This document shows, in pieces, positions 19,701 to 22,737 of a stretch of 22,737 bases of DNA. The DNA lies in the NCBI GenBank assembly GCA_003615045.1, contig ML014356.1, forward strand, positions 1 to 22,737, in the 5' to 3' direction. The notes under the pieces are model-generated. The model was not told the origin of the DNA. It was given only the letters and a program-made list of their open reading frames with translations, and did no database searches. How positions within the stretch are numbered: position 1 is the first letter of the stretch; every line of letters starts with the position of its first letter. The stretch is from Caulochytrium protostelioides. Taxonomy: Eukaryota; Chytridiomycota; Caulochytriomycetes; Caulochytriales; Caulochytriaceae. The translations under genes and the position numbers were made by a program.

Positions 19701-20322
19701 CGGGGCGCTCGTGGCGGCGCCGGCGGCGGCCGCGGCGGCGGGGCGCCGCACGCGGAGCCGCGCGAAGGCGCAGCCGGACCAGTGGACCCGCGTCCCGTTC
19801 AACCTCCAGCTGCTCCCGCTGCTCGTCCGCGAGTATCGTCACCAGCAGGAGGCGCGCGCCCACGGCCCCGACGCCCGCCGGATGCTGGCGGCGCGGGCGC
19901 CCGGGTGGAACCCGGATGCGCTGAGCGCGTGGGATGCTGAGGCCGATGATCGGATTGGCGCCTTTGACGCGGAGGCGGAGGCGGAGGAGGAGGACGACGA
20001 GGACGACGAGGCCGAGGAGGCCGACGAGGCGGAGGAGGACGGGGACGGCGCGTCGAGGCCCGGCGACCGGTCTGACGCGGTCGCGCGTCTGCTGGCGCGC
20101 GTCCGCGCAGAGGAAGGGCTCCTGGAGAGCGACGCGAGCGACGCGGACGCGCTCGCGCTGGACCAGCCCACGGCGGCCGACCCGGTCGCGCACCTGACGC
20201 CCTTGGCCATGATCCGCGACCTGGTCCGCGAGTTCCACCAGCGCCACGCCCTGCGCCTGACGCATGCTCTCGAGGTCTGTTCGCCCCAGGAGCGGGAGCT
20301 CCTGGCGTCGATGCTCGCTTAA
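16771..20322 (+). CDS. KAP114: Importin-9 / Kap114-type karyopherin beta
   Basis: This 1183-residue HEAT-repeat nuclear import receptor is of the importin-9 (yeast Kap114) type. Family members carry histones H2A-H2B, TBP and other cargo through the nuclear pore and release them on RanGTP binding. The N-terminal importin-beta domain is seen at 20-70 (AEQQLEAAAREPPFALAL, RQFAAVTLKNYVARHW), followed by DWPDQWPDLVPQL (122-134) and DEFTQD (161-166). The C-terminal third carries the importin-9 signature: LVHALLAIFAHLIRHQTDDVLDFL (861-884), GRRTRSRAKAQPDQWTRVPF (991-1010; human IPO9 has RTRSKSAKNPERWTNIPL), an acidic loop (1066-1092) and a final helix block ending in QERELLASMLA. The protein is longer than yeast Kap114 (about 1000 residues), mainly through an Ala/Pro-rich insert at 892-926, a His/Asp/Gly-rich insert at 314-341 and poly-Gly at 414-421. 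The ATG at 16771 (ACGATGG) is preferred over the in-frame ATG at 16666, which would only add a non-conserved stretch. Confidence 0.94.
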   Translation: MATFEQDLAQVLAGCLQADANVRAWAEQQLEAAAREPPFALALVHAAQAAALPLGTRQFAAVTLKNYVARHWSPACAQYEAPMPSVEDKARIRAALLHLLADATPRIRTALAATIAQIAQVDWPDQWPDLVPQLVRRLDHGAVEPTPLASAGVSGALCVLDEFTQDCVSDVQLVQLAPDVLGALDRLLMASAATSAASPSSVTATAAPYTLAQQQHAMAVQTETLEALLTMELPKSHALTRMIEQQLPVWIRHWMSCLAATEPTAARSGMLYEWLRACHVVLIHKASSIVAALPHLLQLAVRHLAALAALQQSSSAAGDAGDARHGDEGHHDNADGAVPSHTPEQLTMLWITVIGDAARKPAMRTFFAHVDSDRRPSFFRALFPHLLALAAITPRMVQAWELDLDSLIGDEHDGGGGGGGGPDAMDVVGPRVGAADLMIELYEMHAQALSEEMIHLAMALAAEPLTPATSPETMRLMEAFMYLAGTLPALPSELPTPYGAHEWLKLFAHHLLLPATDPAGPRGVPPLVQGRCLAFAARYARRMAAYPDLLTTLFHRSLAGLAATREWDPRLVLTLKSVQSFLRTAASPAFRTAQLDTAMARHLVAQHPALLATLGHVALAESESVDAMALLLDVTHDVVRALQHAQADLAPALDALNALMGHVYRAFAAEYLLQEQLSTLLQCLLADAAAFEALEAAWIPELRRHLNPLTPSEPQHAASGSRDDTLRLTILLIVTLLENTPTTRPVNPVYADVLLPDVMAQMFASDEPVVYQAGTRLVRALAERDLPRLAAVPSPSHPGRSLLITVLAALLQPQHGDASAIHIGEIVHAILLRDPHVFDGVLPDLLTACLHRLVAATRPDLVHALLAIFAHLIRHQTDDVLDFLDQTSVHVPPEAAASPASSASPESPATPAPAATAAAAPADAPTGQTVSGLAALAQTWTTHAEDVYGAYRVRNHIAALGVLLLRADPRLDRVLVPGALVAAPAAAAAAGRRTRSRAKAQPDQWTRVPFNLQLLPLLVREYRHQQEARAHGPDARRMLAARAPGWNPDALSAWDAEADDRIGAFDAEAEAEEEDDEDDEAEEADEAEEDGDGASRPGDRSDAVARLLARVRAEEGLLESDASDADALALDQPTAADPVAHLTPLAMIRDLVREFHQRHALRLTHALEVCSPQERELLASMLA

Positions 20323-20340
20323 GCGCGCGCGCGCGCGCGC
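20323..20340. repeat. (GC)9 alternating tract abutting the importin stop codon
   Basis: Nine GC dinucleotides begin at the base directly after the TAA stop. Alternating GC of this length is the classic sequence able to adopt left-handed Z-DNA under negative supercoiling. It lies between two convergent genes. Confidence 0.9.
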
Positions 20341-20473
20341 CGACGCCGTCCGGGCTCGTCTTGTCCGGGCTGGCTTGCTTGCGCCTCCCTCCCGCATCCC
20401 GTGTCAATCACATGTTATCTATCAGCCAGCGCGTGCCTGGGGGGCATGGGGCCTGGGGGACGCCCGATCCGTC

Positions 20474-20497
20474 AGGCGCGCTCGCAGGCGCGCTCGC
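20474..20497. repeat. Tandem duplication of a 12-bp unit
   Basis: AGGCGCGCTCGC occurs twice in direct succession, ending 10 bp before the stop codon of the leftward gene. It lies in the 185-bp spacer between convergent genes. Confidence 0.85.
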
Positions 20498-20507
20498 GGC
20501 ACTGTCG

Positions 20508-21080
20508 TTAGAAGAGCGCCGACTGGTAGCTCTGCAGCTGGGAGCGGAGCTCGTCGGCGGCGGTTGCCAGGTCGGCCTGCAGGGAGTCATACTCGAGGCC
20601 CGTAGTCGGCAGCAGCGGGGCCGGCGTCGCGGCCGGGTCGTCCGGTATCGGGGCCGCGGGCGCGTCCAGCGCCGTCTCGAGCGCCGCCACGTCGCACGCC
20701 GTCGCGAGCGCCACGGGCCCGAGGTGCTGCGCCTGCAGCAGCGTCACCATCTGCTGCAGGCGGTCCTGGATCGTCACGAGGTCGCCCAGCGTGTAGGTGG
20801 CAGGCCGCAGGCCGGCGGCGGCGTCGTCGTCGTCCCTGGGCAGTGCGGACGGCGAGGCCGGCGCCGCCGCGGCGGCGGCATCAGCTTCGCCGCACGGCCC
20901 CGCCGAGGCATCGAGGGCGGCGAGCACCCCGCGGATGGCCTTCACGCCGTGCCGGACCTCGTCGATGGCGCGGGACTGGGCGCGGAACACGGCCGAGGCG
21001 GCGGCGACGCCGTCGACGCCAGCGACGGAGCTCGTGCGGGAGGGGCCGGGCGAGGCGGCGCGGGGCGGCGCGGGCGTCAT
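20508..21080 (-). CDS. Unrecognised small helical protein
   Basis: I do not recognise this 190-residue protein. Its composition is protein-like (many Leu, Ala, Asp and Gln, few Arg), unlike the Arg-rich shadow frames around it. There are three likely helical or coiled-coil segments: AVFRAQSRAIDEVRHGVKAI with the following residues (about 30-56), TLGDLVTIQDRLQQMVTLLQ (97-116) and LEYDSLQADLATAADELRSQ to the C-terminus (162-190). They are separated by Ala/Pro/Asp-rich linkers. The shape is that of a small subunit of a helical-bundle complex, such as a Mediator, BLOC or kinetochore component, but I see no signature that decides this. The ATG at 21080 (G at -3) is chosen because the upstream frame has no other ATG and would read a CTG repeat as poly-Cys. 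It converges on the importin gene. Confidence 0.55.
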   Translation of the reverse strand: MTPAPPRAASPGPSRTSSVAGVDGVAAASAVFRAQSRAIDEVRHGVKAIRGVLAALDASAGPCGEADAAAAAAPASPSALPRDDDDAAAGLRPATYTLGDLVTIQDRLQQMVTLLQAQHLGPVALATACDVAALETALDAPAAPIPDDPAATPAPLLPTTGLEYDSLQADLATAADELRSQLQSYQSALF

Positions 21081-21131
21081 GGCTGCGGCGATCGCCCAGC
21101 CGGCAGGCGTCGGGGCAGCCGGTCGGCCGTC

Positions 21132-21168
<37 letters not shown>

Positions 21169-21650
21169 CAAGTCGTCGGCGTCCGCCGCACGTGGCACGA
21201 GGCAGCGGAGGGGCAAGGGGATCCGAAGCGACGGCGGTCGCCAGAAACCAACGGACCGAGAGGCGTCGGCCCGCGTCGGGCGTCGCGCAACCGCGTCCGA
21301 GCCTGGCGCGACGCCTGGACGCGGCCTTGCCGCGAGATCCCATGAGCGCGGCCGCGCGCGCGGGGTCCGGGCGAGGTCGGCGCGCCGGGGCGTGCTTTGT
21401 CTTGCTTTGTCCATCGCGCCTCACGCGTCGGCGAGAAGACGGGACGGGACATGGCGCTAGCGCCGCCCCGCGAGCGCCACGCCTGCGCCACATCGCGGAC
21501 GCGGAGGTGGCGGCGGTCCTGGTTTGGCCGGTCCGCGACGCCGCCAGCATCGGTCGCAGTCGAGCGCGGCGCGGCGAGAGCGCCGCCAGCGCCGGGCGTC
21601 TGAGGTCGCCAGGGACGGCCGGTCGGCGCGGCCGCCGCCGCACCAACGGG
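21081..21650. other. Spacer between the helical-protein and RING-protein genes
   Basis: This 570-bp stretch lies upstream of the small helical-protein gene and downstream of the RING gene, both on the minus strand. It contains a (CAG)9(CAA)4 tract and otherwise only Arg/Ala-rich open frames that I read as shadows. It most likely holds the promoter and leader of the helical-protein gene. Confidence 0.5.
21133..21171. repeat. (CAG)9(CAA)4 tract
   Basis: Nine CAG units followed by four CAA units on the plus strand, 53-91 bp upstream of the ATG of the leftward helical-protein gene. Both triplets encode Gln on the plus strand and Leu (CTG/TTG) on the minus strand, but no convincing coding frame surrounds it. 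Confidence 0.9.
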
Positions 21651-22737
21651 TCACGACGCCGGCTCGGCCAACGCCGCAGGCGTGGCGCAGCCACGGTCCC
21701 AGGGACACTGCACGGCGGCGGCGGCGGCATCGGCGGCATCGGCGGCATCGGCGGCATCGGCGGCCGGGGGCTCACCGGCATCGCGGTCGCCGGACGCGCC
21801 GGCGCGCCGCAGGGGCGCGAGCCGCGCGGCACACGCGCCGCACAGCGTATGGCCGCACGGCTCGAGGCGCGTATCGACGGCGCGGTCATAGCACAGGCCG
21901 CAGAGACCGGCAGCGGCGGCGTCGGCAACGGCGACGGCGGCCTCAGGCGGCGGGCGGGACGCAAGCGCGGGCGCGCTCCCCGGGGACACGGCCGCCGGGC
22001 GCGGCGCGTGCTCGAGGGCGGCGCGCGCGCGCTCGAACGCGGTGCGGAGCTGCGCGGCGCGCTGGGCGTGGCGGGCCTGCGCCTCGGCGGTCTCGGCGCG
22101 CAGCTGCGCGAGCGACGCCGCCTCGTGCGCCACGAACCGCGCCGAGAGCGCCACGAGCGCGTCCTCGACGGCGAGATCGACGCAGAGCGACGCGTCGGCG
22201 TCGGCGTCGGCGTCGGCATCGGCGTCGGCGTCGGCCGTATCCGGGTCCGGGTCCGCGTCGGGCTCACGCGGCGGCAACGCCTCGGCGCCCGCGGAGGTCG
22301 ACGTGAGGACACCTGCCGCCGGCATGGGCGTCGACGACACGGACAACGACCGGAACGCCGCGTCGTCCGCCGCCAGCGCGCGCAGCTTCTCCTGCAGCTT
22401 CTGCTGCTCGGCCGCCGTCCGCACGCCGAACGTCTGCCCAAAGTCGCCGAAGCCAAACACGTCGGCGTCCGTCTCGCCGCCGCTCGGCGCCGCCGCGGGC
22501 ACGGCCACCGGTATGGTGATGGATGCCGGGAGGGGCGGCGCCGGGACGGGCGGCGGCGCCGGGGCGGCCAGCATGCCGGCATGCGACCGCGGCGGCGACC
22601 CCGCTGACCCGGCAGGCGCGCGAGCGCCACGCGGGGTGCGCCGCAGCCGCAGGCGGGCGGCCGGAGACGCGGCGCGGGCCGCCGCGTGCCACGGCGCCAG
22701 GCGGGCCGGCGGCGGCGTCGCGGGCGTCGTCGCGCCG
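21651..22737 (-). CDS. RING-finger protein, 5' end beyond window
   Basis: The frame is open from the stop at 21651 to the window edge, so the gene may start outside. An internal ATG at 22574 would give 307 residues, and I number from there. A C-terminal RING-type zinc finger is visible: CGLC (225-228), CGHTLC (240-245), C248, then CPWDRGC (290-296). It likely acts as an E3 ubiquitin ligase or in RNA or protein quality control, inferred from the fold only. The loop between C248 and C290 is swollen by an Ala-Ala-Asp repeat (coded by GGCGGCATC units, about 21728-21770). The last ligand could be D293 or C296. Other parts are a Pro/Ala-rich start, a VFGFGDFGQTFG motif (39-50), a Gln/Lys/Glu helix (51-70), an Asp-Ala repeat (113-128) and an Ala/Arg-rich coiled coil (about 135-190). 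The exact family is not recognised. Confidence 0.65.
   Translation of the reverse strand, partial: GATTPATPPPARLAPWHAAARAASPAARLRLRRTPRGARAPAGSAGSPPRSHAGMLAAPAPPPVPAPPLPASITIPVAVPAAAPSGGETDADVFGFGDFGQTFGVRTAAEQQKLQEKLRALAADDAAFRSLSVSSTPMPAAGVLTSTSAGAEALPPREPDADPDPDTADADADADADADADASLCVDLAVEDALVALSARFVAHEAASLAQLRAETAEAQARHAQRAAQLRTAFERARAALEHAPRPAAVSPGSAPALASRPPPEAAVAVADAAAAGLCGLCYDRAVDTRLEPCGHTLCGACAARLAPLRRAGASGDRDAGEPPAADAADAADAADAAAAAVQCPWDRGCATPAALAEPAS
21717..21770. repeat. GGCGGCATC tandem repeat inside the RING loop
   Basis: A 9-bp unit repeats about four times and encodes Asp-Ala-Ala on the minus strand. It falls between the sixth and seventh zinc ligands of the RING domain, so it lengthens a surface loop without touching the ligands. 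Confidence 0.85.
22193..22242. repeat. GGCGTC hexanucleotide repeat encoding Asp-Ala
   Basis: Repeated GGCGTC units, with one GGCATC variant, encode about eight Asp-Ala pairs on the minus strand, between the N-terminal region and the coiled coil of the RING protein. The result is an acidic low-complexity linker. Confidence 0.85.

Noticed and set aside
16660-20397. 1245-codon open frame on the minus strand across the importin gene
   Set aside because: This has the same cause: antisense to a high-GC coding sequence, with Arg/Gly-rich translation and no family resemblance, while the plus strand clearly encodes importin-9.
20361-22607. 748-codon plus-strand frame spanning the right end
   Set aside because: It runs antisense through both the helical-protein and the RING-protein genes, and the translation is dominated by Arg and Gly. 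The minus-strand frames look like real proteins.

Overview
This window looks like chromosomal DNA of a very GC-rich, gene-dense fungus whose genes here have no visible introns. The evidence is a Skt5/Chs4-type chitin synthase regulator (a fungal family), standard eukaryotic housekeeping proteins (signal peptidase SPC1, Sec1, GPN3, importin-9/Kap114), eukaryotic start contexts (GCCGCCATG, CACGATGG) and 3.5-kb uninterrupted reading frames with almost every third codon position G or C. An early-diverging (for example chytrid-like) fungus is my guess; the sequence alone does not prove the lineage. I see no rRNA, tRNA, CRISPR, insertion sequence, transposon or virus-like element.

Layout. 1-75 is a (CGC)25 tract at the window edge. 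SPC1 (+, 635-964) is followed by an ACSS3/PrpE-type propionyl-CoA synthetase (+, 1908-3917) with a possible mitochondrial presequence upstream. The synthetase converges on SEC1 (-, 4060-6609) with only 142 bp between the stops. A 1.4-kb spacer carries a (CGG)16 tract and a small array of CCAAT boxes. Then comes the Skt5/Chs4-like chitin synthase regulator (-, 7981-11451), followed by a 3-kb spacer with an uninterrupted (CAG)40 tract and no convincing gene. GPN3 (-, 14471-15301) and the importin-9/Kap114 homologue (+, 16771-20322) are divergent across a 1.5-kb shared upstream region. The right end has an unrecognised small helical protein (-, 20508-21080) and a RING-finger protein (-, 21651 to beyond the window end).

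How the genes relate. SPC1 (ER signal-peptide processing), Sec1 (exocytic membrane fusion) and the Chs4-like protein (chitin synthase activation) all serve secretion and cell-wall growth. GPN3 (RNA polymerase II assembly and import) and importin-9 (import of histones and TBP) both serve nuclear import. There is no sign of an operon or a dedicated biosynthetic or defence system. The shared divergent promoter is the most interesting functional link. The other notable signals are simple-sequence expansions, both inside proteins (poly-Gln, poly-Asp, Ala-Asp repeats in a RING loop, a His/Gly/Pro tail on Sec1) and between genes. I did not find a credible new biological system here.
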